Positions 50,340-59,506 of a stretch of DNA of 64,000 bases are shown here, piece by piece; position 1 is the stretch's first letter; every line of letters begins with the position of its first letter. The DNA is from DASUPK01 sp963774305 (GTDB taxonomy: Bacteria > Actinomycetota > Thermoleophilia > Solirubrobacterales > 70-9). The position numbers and the translations under genes are program-made. The stretch lies in the NCBI GenBank assembly GCA_963774305.1, contig CAVZEM010000001.1:62001-126000 (forward strand). The letters run 5' to 3'. Below the pieces are notes generated by a model that was not told where the DNA came from, searched no databases, and saw nothing but the letters and a program-made list of their open reading frames with translations.

Positions 50340-52919
50340 CTACGACTCGTCAGCGGCCTCGGCGGCCTCCAGCTCCTCGTCCGCCTCCGACGCAGACCCG
50401 TTCTCGGCGTCGGTGACTTCGAGCTCCTCGATCTCGTGCTCATCGCTGCGCCCGCCGTTCGCCTCCGCGCCGGCGCCGTTCTTCTTGGAGGCGCCGCTCT
50501 GAGAGCCACCCTTGCGCTTGCGGCGGCGCCGCTTGCCGCCGGCCTTCGGGAAGTTGCGAAGCAGCTCGCGGGCGACGGCGGAGGGCTTCCGGGCGGCGCG
50601 CATCCGCGCCCCGCGCAGGACCTCCTCACCCTCTGGGGTGTGGGAGACGCCGGCGGCGAGCAGGGCCGCGGCTAGGCGGCGGTCCTGGTTTCGCGCGGCA
50701 TGGACGAGCCGGCGGGCGTTGCGCCCGTGGGCCCGGCCGGATGAATTGACGAGCAGGCCCAGCAGGCGCTTGGTCTCGGGCCAGCGCTGCACGGCGTACT
50801 CCTCGTGCAGGTCGCGCGTGTAGTCGGCGAGCCGCCAGACCCAGGCCTGGGCCTGGTCGCGGCGGCCGATCCGGCGCTCGGCGAGCGCCTCGAGCATGAC
50901 CTTGGTCCCGGCGCGTCGATCGTCCCGCGGCCAGGTGCCGATCGTGTCGATCGCGTCGTCGAAGGCATCGGCGTCCCGTAGGGCGGCGATTTCCACCAGC
51001 GCCTTGATCCGCAGCTGCTGGTTGCGATTCCGCTGCACGCATGTGAGCAGGAAGCGGCGGCGGAGCTCCTTGGTCTGGTCGTTCTGGAGCATGGCCTTGG
51101 CGCGCCGCCAGCCGGAGGGATTGACGCGGGCGCCGGCGAGAGCGGCCCAGACGTGCTGCTCGGAGTGGTTCAGGTTCTCGACCGCGATCCTCCAGAGCTC
51201 TCGCTCCAGGACGCGCAGGCGGCGCTCCGACTTGTCGGAGACCGGCACGACCCGCTTCTCGACCCGGACCCGTCGCCCGCGGCCGCGCCGCACGGGGCCG
51301 ACGACGATCGCGCCGCCCCGGTAAACGTCGCGGTCGAGCAGGCTGTGAAGAGTGACGATGGTCTCGTCGTGGGTGGTGGCTGGGTGGACGAGGTCGATCA
51401 CGAGGCCCGCCTCCTTGCCGGGGTTGCGGCGAGTGACTCGCCCGACCCGCTGCTGGTAGACGCGGCGGGAGGCGGTCGGCGCCAGGTGCATGCAGATCGT
51501 CGCGCGCGGAGAGTTCCAGCCCTCGGCGAGGAGCATCGCGTTGCAGAGCACATCGACCTCGCCTCGCTCGAATCCGGCCAGGATCTCCGCCAGCTCGCGC
51601 TTCGGGGTCTCGCCCGAGACGGCGCGCGCGTTGATGCCCGCGTCCTGGAAGGCCTTGGCGACGTTTTTGGCGTGCTTGACGCCGGCGGTGTAGACGACCC
51701 CCGGGACGCGGCGGAAGCGCGAGCGATAGAGGTCCGCGATCGCGACGTTGAAGGGCGCCTGGTCCAGCAGCTTGGCGAGCTCCTCCTGGTCGAAGTCCTG
51801 ATCCACCTCGCCCTTGCGCAGCGGCACCTTGGCGATCGTGCGCACGCCGGGGCCCGGCGGGATCCGGACGCAGCGCAGCGGCGCGATCACCCCGCGGCGG
51901 GCGGCCTGTGCCAGGTCGAAGCGGGAGGTCTGGGTGGGGAAGAGGTCGGCGACGTGGCGGGCGATCAGCGCGCCGGTCGCAGTCATGCCGATGAAGACCG
52001 GGCCGACCCAGGCGCGGATGCAGCCGCTGGTCTTCTCGCCGAGCGCCGTGTGGGCCTCGTCGCAGATCACGATCGAGTAGGCGTCGGAGACGCGGCCGGC
52101 GTTGCGGACGAACCACTGATAGGTCTCGACCGTCACCGGCCCGTAGGGATGGTCGGCGCCATCGAGCAGGGGCGGCGAGAGCCGGTCGGCGTAGCCGCGG
52201 TCGGAGATCTCGCCGATGAACTGGTCGACCAGGTTCCGGCGGTGGGTGAGGATCAGGATGCCGCCCGTGCGGGAGGCCTCGATGAAGCCGACGGCGGCGA
52301 CCGTCTTGCCGGATCCGGTGGCGTGCTCGAACCAGAAGCGCCTGTTGGCACCCGGATCCTCCGGGGCCTCCTCGACGACCTCCTCGTCCTCCTCCTCGAT
52401 CCAGTCCTCGGCCTCCTCCTCCTCGGTAGCCTCCTCCTCTTCTTCCTCCTCCTCGAGGGCCTCCTCCGCGGTGTCGGCGCCTGCGCCGTTCTCGGAGGGC
52501 GCCTCGTCCTTGGTGGCGGCCGGGGCGCTGCCGTTCCCGTTGCCCGTCCAAGCGTGGCCGTTGAGGCGCTCCTGGACGTCGGCGATCAGCGCCGCCAGCG
52601 TCCCCGAGAGCGCATCGACCTGATGGGCGGAGAGCTCAGCGCCGTCGGCAAGATGAGGCTCGTCCTCGGAGAGCAGGCGCTCGAGGCCGAGCATGAGGGA
52701 GAAGTCGCGGCGCCATTCGATCGACGGCGCCTCACGGCCCTCGTCGATCTCGGCGAGCGCGGCGTCCAGCGCGCGGCGTCGCGGGGTGCCGGGCGCGAGG
52801 TCCTTGGGCTTCTCGCCCTCGAGCAGGAAAGGCTCACGTGCGAACTCTCGTGCACGTTCGATGTCGGCGCTCGTCGGCGCCCTTGCCGCTTTGGCGGCTG
52901 GCTTGGTCTGGTCAGCCAT
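50340..52919 (-). CDS. SF2 DEAD/DEAH helicase with long acidic insert
   Basis: 859 residues from the ATG reading MADQTKP. Walker A is EHATGSGKTVAA, Walker B DEAH in VICDEAHTALG, motif III MTATGA, and motif VI QQRVGRVTRRNPGKE. Between the N-terminal helical part and motif I lies a ~65-residue stretch (about 145-210) that is mostly Glu/Asp with small residues (EEEEEEEATEEEEAEDWIEE...). The C-terminus has HEAT-like helices (LVEIAALRDADAFDDAI) and then a Lys/Arg block (GGKRRRRKRKGG) plus a second acidic tail. Likely a DNA or RNA helicase; pathway unknown. Confidence 0.82.
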   Translation of the reverse strand: MADQTKPAAKAARAPTSADIERAREFAREPFLLEGEKPKDLAPGTPRRRALDAALAEIDEGREAPSIEWRRDFSLMLGLERLLSEDEPHLADGAELSAHQVDALSGTLAALIADVQERLNGHAWTGNGNGSAPAATKDEAPSENGAGADTAEEALEEEEEEEEATEEEEAEDWIEEEDEEVVEEAPEDPGANRRFWFEHATGSGKTVAAVGFIEASRTGGILILTHRRNLVDQFIGEISDRGYADRLSPPLLDGADHPYGPVTVETYQWFVRNAGRVSDAYSIVICDEAHTALGEKTSGCIRAWVGPVFIGMTATGALIARHVADLFPTQTSRFDLAQAARRGVIAPLRCVRIPPGPGVRTIAKVPLRKGEVDQDFDQEELAKLLDQAPFNVAIADLYRSRFRRVPGVVYTAGVKHAKNVAKAFQDAGINARAVSGETPKRELAEILAGFERGEVDVLCNAMLLAEGWNSPRATICMHLAPTASRRVYQQRVGRVTRRNPGKEAGLVIDLVHPATTHDETIVTLHSLLDRDVYRGGAIVVGPVRRGRGRRVRVEKRVVPVSDKSERRLRVLERELWRIAVENLNHSEQHVWAALAGARVNPSGWRRAKAMLQNDQTKELRRRFLLTCVQRNRNQQLRIKALVEIAALRDADAFDDAIDTIGTWPRDDRRAGTKVMLEALAERRIGRRDQAQAWVWRLADYTRDLHEEYAVQRWPETKRLLGLLVNSSGRAHGRNARRLVHAARNQDRRLAAALLAAGVSHTPEGEEVLRGARMRAARKPSAVARELLRNFPKAGGKRRRRKRKGGSQSGASKKNGAGAEANGGRSDEHEIEELEVTDAENGSASEADEELEAAEAADES

Positions 52920-53096
52920 CTGAGGCTCTCTGATCCGCCGCTCCCCGCCAATCGAAAGGATGGCGAGGCGCATGTGGCCTGATCACGGAAGACACCCGAG
53001 ATACGGCTGTCCGCTCCGGGCTCTCCCTGGGTCCAGGAACTCGATGGACCGATAGGAATTAAAGCACTCTTGATCGACAACACGTATTCCCTGAAT

Positions 53097-53693
53097 GTGA
53101 ACTCCAACTCAAAGAGGCATGGAATCGCCCCAGCCGGCCTCGCCGCGTGCCTGCTGGCCGTACTTCTCCTGGCCGGCTGCGCCGGGGGGAGTGGGGGAAA
53201 CCCGGACTCCCGGCTCTCCCTCCAGCAGGCGACCCAGCCGCTCACCGGGGCCCCGCCGCAGCTGGCGGAGATCCGCAGTCAGGCCAACCAGCTGCTCGAC
53301 GGCGGCAAGGGCGCCTTCGACCAACGCATCCACGCGCTCAAGGGGACGCCGATCGTGGTCAACGACTGGGCCTCTTGGTGCGGCCCCTGCCGCTTCGAGT
53401 TCCCGTTCCTCCAGTCCCAGGCGTCGAAGCATGCGAAGGACATCGCCTTCCTCGGGGTGGACTCAGACGACTCGAGCGGGTCGGCGAAGACCTTCCTGGG
53501 CGAGCTGCCGCTCCCCTACCCGTCCTACAGCGACCCCGACAAGTCGATCCGCCAGGAGCTGCACGGGATCGGGTATCCCGCGACCGTCTTCTACGACCGG
53601 GCCGGGAATGTCGCTTACACGCACCAGGGCCAGTACCGCTCAGAGGCCGATCTGGCCGCCGATATCGAGCGCTACGCGACAGAGGGCGGATAA
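53097..53693 (+). CDS. Thioredoxin-fold lipoprotein (TlpA/ResA-like)
   Basis: 198 residues from GTG 53097; a TTG at 53070 would add nine polar residues before the signal. The signal KRHGIAPAGLAACLLAVLLLAGC ends in a lipobox LAGC, shown here to its end CLLAVLLLAGC. The redox motif is WASWCGPC, followed by LQSQASKHAKDIAFLGVDSDD and the cis-Pro in GYPATVFYD. It reduces or reshuffles disulfides outside the membrane. A link to the ccm genes 9 kb upstream is only a guess. Confidence 0.85.
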   Translation: MNSNSKRHGIAPAGLAACLLAVLLLAGCAGGSGGNPDSRLSLQQATQPLTGAPPQLAEIRSQANQLLDGGKGAFDQRIHALKGTPIVVNDWASWCGPCRFEFPFLQSQASKHAKDIAFLGVDSDDSSGSAKTFLGELPLPYPSYSDPDKSIRQELHGIGYPATVFYDRAGNVAYTHQGQYRSEADLAADIERYATEGG

Positions 53694-53700
53694 TGAAGTC

Positions 53701-54171
53701 ATGACCGAGCTCGCCATCGCGCTGCTGGTCGTGGCCGTGCTTCTGTTCATCGCCGAAGCGCATGCTCCCACGACGGTGCTCGGGCTGCTGGGTGTGGCGG
53801 CGCTGGTCGGAGCCGGCTTCGCGTGGCGGGACGCCGGGCACGACCTCCCGGTCGCGGCGATCGTCATCGCGGGCGTGATCCTCGCCGGCTTCATCGTCTT
53901 CGCCTCCCGCAAGGCGCTCGCAGCCCATCGCGAGCAACCGGTGAAGACCGGCTACGAGGAGCTGGTGGGCGACCTGGGCGAGGTGCGGGAGCCGCTCGAT
54001 CCTGAGGGCCAGGTCTTCATCGAGGGCGCGCTCTGGCGCGCTCGCGTCGCGGACCGCAAGAGCACGATCGGCCCAGGCAATAGAGTGCGAGTGAAGTCGG
54101 TGGACGGCCTGACGCTGGAGGTCGAACCCGCCCCCGACCAATACCCGGCAAGCGCCGAGAAAGGGACCTGA
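53701..54171 (+). CDS. nfeD: NfeD-family membrane protein
   Basis: 156 residues. Two or three N-terminal hydrophobic segments (AIALLVVAVLLFIAEAHAPTT, the HAPT turn, VLGLLGVAALVGAGF) precede a soluble OB-like domain (about 80-150) with GALWRARVADRK. This is the short NfeD form without the ClpP-like protease domain. It is followed 3 bases later by the slipin gene, the usual NfeD-stomatin pairing of membrane-microdomain proteins. Confidence 0.85.
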   Translation: MTELAIALLVVAVLLFIAEAHAPTTVLGLLGVAALVGAGFAWRDAGHDLPVAAIVIAGVILAGFIVFASRKALAAHREQPVKTGYEELVGDLGEVREPLDPEGQVFIEGALWRARVADRKSTIGPGNRVRVKSVDGLTLEVEPAPDQYPASAEKGT

Positions 54172-54174
54172 CAC

Positions 54175-54945
54175 ATGGCGGTAGCAATCGGCGTCGTCGT
54201 TGTAGTCGTCTTCTTCATCCTGATCTTCCTCGGCTCCGCGGTCCGGGTCCTGCGCGAGTACGAGCGCGGCGTGATCTTCCGCCTCGGCCGGCTGATCGCA
54301 CAGAAGGGGCCCGGCCTGATCATCCTGATCCCCGTGATCGACCGGATGGTCCGCGTCGACCTGCGGACGGTCACCCTCAACATCCCGCCGCAGGAGGTGA
54401 TCACGCGCGACAACGTGCCCGCGCGCGTCAACGCGGTCGCCTACTTCCGGGTGATCGACCCCAACAAGGCGATCGTCGAGGTCGAGAACTTCCTGCTGGC
54501 CACCTCGCAGATCGCCCAGACCACGCTGCGGTCGGTACTGGGCAAGGCCGACCTCGATCAGCTGCTCGCCGAGCGCGAGCGACTCAACGAGGACCTGCAG
54601 AAGATCATCGACGAGCAGACGGAACCGTGGGGCGTAAAGGTGAGCACGGTCGAGATCAAGGACGTCGAGATTCCAGAGCAGATGCAGAGGGCGATGGCCC
54701 GGCAGGCCGAGGCCGAGAGGGAGCGGCGCGCCAAGATCATCAACTCCGAGGGCGAATACCAAGCCGCGGAGAAGCTCGCCCAGGCCGCCGACATCATCTC
54801 CAAGAACCCGGCGACCCTGCAGCTGCGCTACCTGCAGACGCTCCTGGAGATGGGCGTCAACCAGAACACGACGATCGTCTTCCCGCTGCCGATCGACCTG
54901 ATCGAGGCCTTCACGGCGATGGCCAAGAACAACGCCGGCAAGTGA
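54175..54945 (+). CDS. SPFH/Band 7 protein (slipin/stomatin-like)
   Basis: 256 residues. An N-terminal membrane hairpin (AIGVVVVVVFFILIFLG) leads into the Band 7 domain: VRVLREYERGVIFRLGRL, PGLIILIPVIDRMVRVDLRT (core IILIPVIDRMVRVDLRT), SVEIKDVEIPE as VSTVEIKDVEIPEQMQ. A coiled-coil (about 180-215) then carries MARQAEAERERRAKI. It forms oligomers at the inner membrane and partners NfeD in lipid-domain or protein quality-control roles. Confidence 0.92.
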   Translation: MAVAIGVVVVVVFFILIFLGSAVRVLREYERGVIFRLGRLIAQKGPGLIILIPVIDRMVRVDLRTVTLNIPPQEVITRDNVPARVNAVAYFRVIDPNKAIVEVENFLLATSQIAQTTLRSVLGKADLDQLLAERERLNEDLQKIIDEQTEPWGVKVSTVEIKDVEIPEQMQRAMARQAEAERERRAKIINSEGEYQAAEKLAQAADIISKNPATLQLRYLQTLLEMGVNQNTTIVFPLPIDLIEAFTAMAKNNAGK

Positions 54946-54979
54946 GCGCCACCGAACACCGCTCCGTTCAGACGCGCGT

Positions 54980-55432
54980 TTGAGCGCCGACTGCCGGCTC
55001 ACCGTGACCGTGCGGACAGCCCGCGACGCCGACGAGGTGCAGGCCGCCATGGACCTGCGGGTCAGGGTCTTCTTCGAGGAACAGGGCGTCTCGCGCGAGG
55101 AGGAGTTCGACGGCCTGGACGACAAGTCCACCCAGATCGTGGCGCTGGACGAGTCCGGCGTGATCGCAACCTGTCGGTTGCGCTATCTCGAGGGCGGTGA
55201 CGTCTGCAAGCTGGAGCGCATGGCGGTGGAGCGGCGACTCCGGAAGGCGGGCGTCGGCAGCAGGCTGCTCGCGGGAGCTGAGGAGGAGGGACGAGAGCAG
55301 GGGGCTCGCGACATGCTCCTGCACGCCCAGCGGCACGCCGAGCCCTTCTACGCGTCGAACGGATACATCGCCGAGGGCGAGACGTTCATGGAGGCCGACA
55401 TCGCGCACGTCCGGATGCGGAAGGCGCTCTAG
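54980..55432 (+). CDS. GNAT-family N-acetyltransferase
   Basis: 150 residues beginning with TTG. The acyl-CoA loop of motif A is RRLRKAGVGSRLLAGAEEEGRE. The start, VRTARDADEVQAAMDLRVRVFFEEQGV (core DADEVQAAMDLRVRVF), and FYASNGYIAEGETFMEADIAHV near the end are those of the ElaA/PhnO-like GNAT group. Substrate unknown. It ends right where the GalT-like gene begins. Confidence 0.82.
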   Translation: MSADCRLTVTVRTARDADEVQAAMDLRVRVFFEEQGVSREEEFDGLDDKSTQIVALDESGVIATCRLRYLEGGDVCKLERMAVERRLRKAGVGSRLLAGAEEEGREQGARDMLLHAQRHAEPFYASNGYIAEGETFMEADIAHVRMRKAL

Positions 55433-56497
55433 GTGGCCGAGGAGAAGCCGACTCCAGAGATCAGGCTCGACCAGCTCACCGGACTCCGCACGATCCTCTC
55501 CCCCGCGCGGGCCGACCGCCCCTTCGACTTCGGCGGCGCCCCGAGCGAGGGGGACAGTGAGGCCGCCGAGCGCTGTCCATTCTGCGAGGGCCGCGAGGAC
55601 CGCACCCCGCCCGAGGTCTGGGCGGACCGGCCGGGCGGGGGGCCGCCCGACAGCCCGGGCTGGAGGGTGAGGGCGGTGCCCAACCTCTATCCGGCTCTGG
55701 CCCAGACCGAGGAGGGCGGCGACGTCGAATCCGACGATGGCGTGACGCCGGCCGGGGACCCGTTGCGAGCCGCCTCGCGTGGGCGGGAGCCGGATCTATT
55801 CAGGGCAACCGTCGCCGCGGGCTTCCACGAGGTGATCGTCAACTCGCCGCGGCACCACACCTCTCTCGGGCAGCTCGACGACGCGGAGCTGTCCGCGGCG
55901 GTCGCGGGCTGGCGGGCGCGGATGAGCTCGCACGCCGAACGGGCGGCCTACGTGCAGCTGATCGTCAACGAGGGCAAGGAGGCCGGTGCCTCGCTCGAGC
56001 ACAGTCACGCCCAGCTCTACGCCCTCGGCTTCGTGCCGGGCCAGATCGCGCGCGAGCGGGAGCGCTTCTCCTCCTACAACCAGCACACGATGGGCGGCGA
56101 CCTGCTCGCCGAGATCGCCTCGGAGGAGGTCCGCCGCCGCGAGCGCCTTGTCGCGATCGACGACGATGCTCTGCTGATCTGCCCGTGGGCCTCGCGCTCC
56201 CCCTTCGAGCTCCGCATCATCCCCCGCAATCCGGCCCCGAGCTTCGAGCGCGACGGCGAGATCGGGGTGGGAATGCTCCGCACGGCGCTCCGGGCGCTGG
56301 AGGCGCGCTTCGGCCAGGTCCCTCAGTTCAACCTCTGGACCGTGACCGCACCGCGTGGAGCCGAGCCGTTCCACTGGCACATCGACATCGCCCCGCGGAT
56401 CGGCATCCGCGCCGGATTCGAGATGTCCACCGGCGTCGAGCTCAACGTCTTCCCGCCGGAGCGCGCGGCGCCCGAGCTGCGCGAAGCGCTCGGGTAG
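55433..56497 (+). CDS. Galactose-1-phosphate uridylyltransferase-like (GalT/HIT) protein
   Basis: 354 residues from a GTG directly after the previous stop. RCPFCEG supplies a Cys pair for zinc. RAVPNLYPAL, HHTSLGQL and the catalytic EHSHAQLYALGF (the usual HPHxQ is HSHAQ here) mark the GalT family, and FHWHIDIAPR near the end is a second His block. GalT moves UMP between UDP-glucose and galactose-1-P. Other actinobacterial relatives may act on different nucleotide sugars. Confidence 0.82.
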   Translation: MAEEKPTPEIRLDQLTGLRTILSPARADRPFDFGGAPSEGDSEAAERCPFCEGREDRTPPEVWADRPGGGPPDSPGWRVRAVPNLYPALAQTEEGGDVESDDGVTPAGDPLRAASRGREPDLFRATVAAGFHEVIVNSPRHHTSLGQLDDAELSAAVAGWRARMSSHAERAAYVQLIVNEGKEAGASLEHSHAQLYALGFVPGQIARERERFSSYNQHTMGGDLLAEIASEEVRRRERLVAIDDDALLICPWASRSPFELRIIPRNPAPSFERDGEIGVGMLRTALRALEARFGQVPQFNLWTVTAPRGAEPFHWHIDIAPRIGIRAGFEMSTGVELNVFPPERAAPELREALG

Positions 56498-56506
56498 GGT
56501 GCCCCC

Positions 56507-57145
56507 GTGCCCCCGGTCCGCCGACCCGTCCCCCGCTTCATCGCCGACGCCAGCACCGAGGGCCTGCCGTACGGGCGCTGGGGAGCGCGGCTGCGGGACG
56601 AGTTCGCCAAAGCCTGCGAGCCCCACATAGCCGAGGCGGGCGGCCCGCCCGGAGAGGTGACCTGGTTCCCCGAGCGGGGCTGGGGCGGGCGCGTCTACGT
56701 GCCGGGAGTGGCGCCTGTGGAGGGCGCCCAGGTGCCGAGCGAGTACTTCGGCCTCGTCTCCTTCGTGCGGCCGGCCGAGGGCGAGGACGGGGAGGCGAGC
56801 GCCTTCGAGGCGACGGCCGACTTCACCGACGTCACGGCCGACCAGAACCCGGACTGGATGATCGACCTGAACGAAGAGGTGATCGGCGCCTGGCGCGGCG
56901 AGAGCGATCGGCGCGGAGACGTCACCCTGGTCTGGGGGACGCCGCTCGTGCGCGGCGCCAAGGCCGCGACGGCCGAGCTCGACGCCGAGGTGGTCGATCA
57001 GACGCCGGTCACCGACGAGCGCTTCACGCTGGTCGCCGTCGACGCGGTCAAGGGCTTCCCGGACGAGCTCTTCCTCGAGGTCAAGATCTGGAGCGAGCAG
57101 GGCCAGCAGCTCGCCGCCGAGAGCCTCTACGACGAGCCGGAGTAG
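56507..57145 (+). CDS. Conserved protein of unknown function
   Basis: 212 residues, acidic and without membrane segments. WFPERGWGGRVYVPG and the later VTADQNPDWMIDLNEEVIGAW (core DQNPDWMIDLNEEVIG) stand out. It lies 9 bases after the GalT-like gene on the same strand and is likely co-expressed. No family was recognised, so no function is offered. Confidence 0.6.
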   Translation: MPPVRRPVPRFIADASTEGLPYGRWGARLRDEFAKACEPHIAEAGGPPGEVTWFPERGWGGRVYVPGVAPVEGAQVPSEYFGLVSFVRPAEGEDGEASAFEATADFTDVTADQNPDWMIDLNEEVIGAWRGESDRRGDVTLVWGTPLVRGAKAATAELDAEVVDQTPVTDERFTLVAVDAVKGFPDELFLEVKIWSEQGQQLAAESLYDEPE

Positions 57146-57147
57146 CG

Positions 57148-57590
57148 CTAGTGGCCGGCGACGAAGCGCCGGATCCAGCGCACCGCCGGCGAGCGGTATG
57201 GGTAATACAGATCCGAGGCGTGCCCGCGGTTGGGGACGATGCCGAGTTGCGATGACGGGTACTGGCGTGCCACCTTGCGGGCCTCGCTGACCGTGGTGAT
57301 GTCGTCGAATTCGCCGGAGAGCACCAGGACCGGCAGCCCGGCGGGCTGCTTGGCGCCCTGTGGCACGGGCGGCTGCATCGGCGGCGTCGGCGCTGGCCAG
57401 GCGAGGCATCCGGTGAAGCCAGTGGCCGGGAGAGTCATCCACTGGGCCACCGTGAGCGGTGCGAACAGCCGGCGGCGCGGAAACGCGCCGATCGCCTGAT
57501 CAAGCTGCGCCGTGCGCTGGGCGAAGCCGGCGGTGCGATCCACCCCTCCGCCGTGCAGCACGTTCTGACGCACGCCGGGTACACTCGGCG
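57148..57590 (-). pseudogene. C-terminal remnant of an alpha/beta-hydrolase
   Basis: About 140 residues up to the stop resemble the C-terminal third of a TAP-like alpha/beta-hydrolase: VLVLSGEFDDITTV holds the acid and VPNRGHASDLYYP the catalytic His. The nucleophile Ser and the first two thirds are absent. Upstream the frame is non-homologous and abuts the divergent metallo-beta-lactamase-fold gene at 57594. A start codon (57573) exists, but the product could not be an active hydrolase. Confidence 0.55.
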
Positions 57591-57593
57591 CGG

Positions 57594-59153
57594 GTGGAGG
57601 AACGCAGGCTTGAGATTGACTTCGTGGGGCACGCCTGTCTCAAGGTGGCCCACGGCGACACAAAGCTGTTGACGGACCCGTGGATCGACGGGCCCGCGTA
57701 CACCGAGCAGTGGCACCACTACCCGCTCCCCGATCGATCGGTGCCGCTCGACGACGTGCAGTACATCCAGTACACGCACGGTCACGAGGACCATCTCCAC
57801 CAGCCGTCGTTCCACCTGCTTCCGAAACAGTCGACCGTTCTGCTCACCAAACAATGGTTTGGGGGTAACCGGGAGTGGCTGCTCGACGAGGGATTCGAGC
57901 GGGTCGTCGAGATGACGTCGGGCCGCTGGATGTCGCTTGGCGACGACCTGAGCATCGTCAGCCTGGTGAACCGCAGCGACAGCCTCAGCGTCCTACGCAC
58001 GTCGGAGGAGGTGCTCGTCAATGCCAACGACGCCCTGCATTGCTACGACGACGGCTGCATCGACTTCTACTGCCAGCGGATCCGATCGCTGGTCGAGGAC
58101 CGGCCGATCGACTACCTGTTCTGCGGCTTCGGCGGGGCCAGCTACTTCCCGAACTGCCTGCGCCACCCCGAGAAGGACGACCACGGGGTCGCAGTGGCGC
58201 GTGAGGCGCACTTCGCGAGGGGCTTCGCCCGCGTCGTGCAGAACCTGAAGCCGCGCATGGCGTTCGCTTTCGCCGCCGGACTCGTCCTGCTCGAACCCTT
58301 CAATCAGTGGATCAATGAGGTGAAGTTCGCCAACGATCCGGTCGCGGTCACGAGGGAGGTGCTTCCGGAGATGGACGGCCGGCTGTTCAAGCTCCGCCCC
58401 GGAGACCGGATCGCCGACGGGCAGTTGATTCGCGGTGCCGCCTCTGTTCCGGCGGATCCCGTGGCCGACTACCGGTCGGTCTACGCGGATGAGATCCGGG
58501 CCAAGGAGGAGCGCCCACGACTGGAGCCGGAGCGCGCCGACGAGGTCCTGCGAGCTCTCGAGAAGAACTTCCGCGAGCGCCTGGAGCGCATTCGAACGAA
58601 CAAGCCCGAGTTCGACTGGGCCGTGCGGCTGCGAGATCGCCCGGAATCGATCCTGCGCCTGACCCGTACGGACGGCAACCTCACGACAGCGAAGCTGCCG
58701 CCCGAGCAGCTCGACGAGGTGCGCGACATGGTGGTCGAGGCGAGCAGCGATGTGCTGCTGGCCGGGGTCGGCTCGCTCTGGGGCGGCGACTCGCTGCAGA
58801 TCGGGTACGGAGGGCTCTTCGAACTGCGATCCGACGCGGCGATCGACAAGAACCACAGCAAGCAGTTCCTGAAGCTGGCCACGAAGCTCCCGCTGCAGTC
58901 GGACTACCTGCTGATGTCGCCGATCCGCGGCATCTCCCACCTGGCCCACAGCCCCTATCTCGCCCGTCAGGCCGCACGGATGGTCCTCCGGCGACCGAAC
59001 AGCGCGATCACCGAGTCGGCAGGGAAGAAGGACATCATGGAGGCCCGCTACTGGATCGAGGCGCCGCCCTGTGAGGGCTGCCCCATCTGCGACGTCTCGC
59101 CCGACGAGGACCTCATTCGCGAGGATCTGGCGAGCCACGTCGACGGGCCGTAG
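57594..59153 (+). CDS. Metallo-beta-lactamase-fold hydrolase
   Basis: 519 residues from GTG. The start EIDFVGHACLKV and the metal motif YTHGHEDHLHQPSFH (HxHxDH) near residue 60 define the fold. Later conserved blocks are FCGFGGASYFPNC and FAAGLVLLEPFNQWINE. The C-terminal ~250 residues are unrelated to canonical lactamases and end in a Cys cluster CEGCPICD. This is akin to the UlaG / CMP-Neu5Ac-hydroxylase-like branch. Substrate unknown. Confidence 0.75.
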   Translation: MEERRLEIDFVGHACLKVAHGDTKLLTDPWIDGPAYTEQWHHYPLPDRSVPLDDVQYIQYTHGHEDHLHQPSFHLLPKQSTVLLTKQWFGGNREWLLDEGFERVVEMTSGRWMSLGDDLSIVSLVNRSDSLSVLRTSEEVLVNANDALHCYDDGCIDFYCQRIRSLVEDRPIDYLFCGFGGASYFPNCLRHPEKDDHGVAVAREAHFARGFARVVQNLKPRMAFAFAAGLVLLEPFNQWINEVKFANDPVAVTREVLPEMDGRLFKLRPGDRIADGQLIRGAASVPADPVADYRSVYADEIRAKEERPRLEPERADEVLRALEKNFRERLERIRTNKPEFDWAVRLRDRPESILRLTRTDGNLTTAKLPPEQLDEVRDMVVEASSDVLLAGVGSLWGGDSLQIGYGGLFELRSDAAIDKNHSKQFLKLATKLPLQSDYLLMSPIRGISHLAHSPYLARQAARMVLRRPNSAITESAGKKDIMEARYWIEAPPCEGCPICDVSPDEDLIREDLASHVDGP

Positions 59154-59170
59154 GTCTATCTTGGCCGCGG

Positions 59171-59210
<40 letters not shown>

Positions 59211-59506
59211 CAACACCCCTCGTCGCCTGTTCACGCCCAGCGGCAACGGGCAGATACGGTCCGATCCGGGGCGATTCTGGGCGATTTAGGCAGAAAACCG
59301 GGCTTCTGCGCAACGGCCGGGGCCGCCGCCGGCTCCGGCGTCCTGGGCGAGGGCCGCCTGACGGAGAAGCAGAAGCTTGCACGAAAGATCGACAGCGGAG
59401 AGGTCACGCCGCGCGGAATCAGAGGGAAGGACGAGTAGCGATCAATTAGTGCCGGGCCGCGGATAGTGTGCCCGGAGTCCACAAAATAGATCCAAGGAGA
59501 GGTCAC
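59211..59506 (+). other. Non-coding or remnant stretch ahead of the phosphoesterase gene
   Basis: No complete gene. One frame stays open from the tRNA fragment to a stop at 59438 and ends with the protein-like LTEKQKLARKIDSGEVTP followed by RGIRGKDE. It has no usable start codon, so it may be the tail of a gene broken at the tRNA junction. The rest, up to the AAGGAG ribosome-binding site (59494-59499), shows nothing recognisable. Confidence 0.35.

Noticed and set aside
52919..53096. Additional gene between the helicase and the thioredoxin-like lipoprotein
   Set aside because: The open frames there are the upstream tails of the two neighbours; no start, ribosome-binding site or motif supports another gene.
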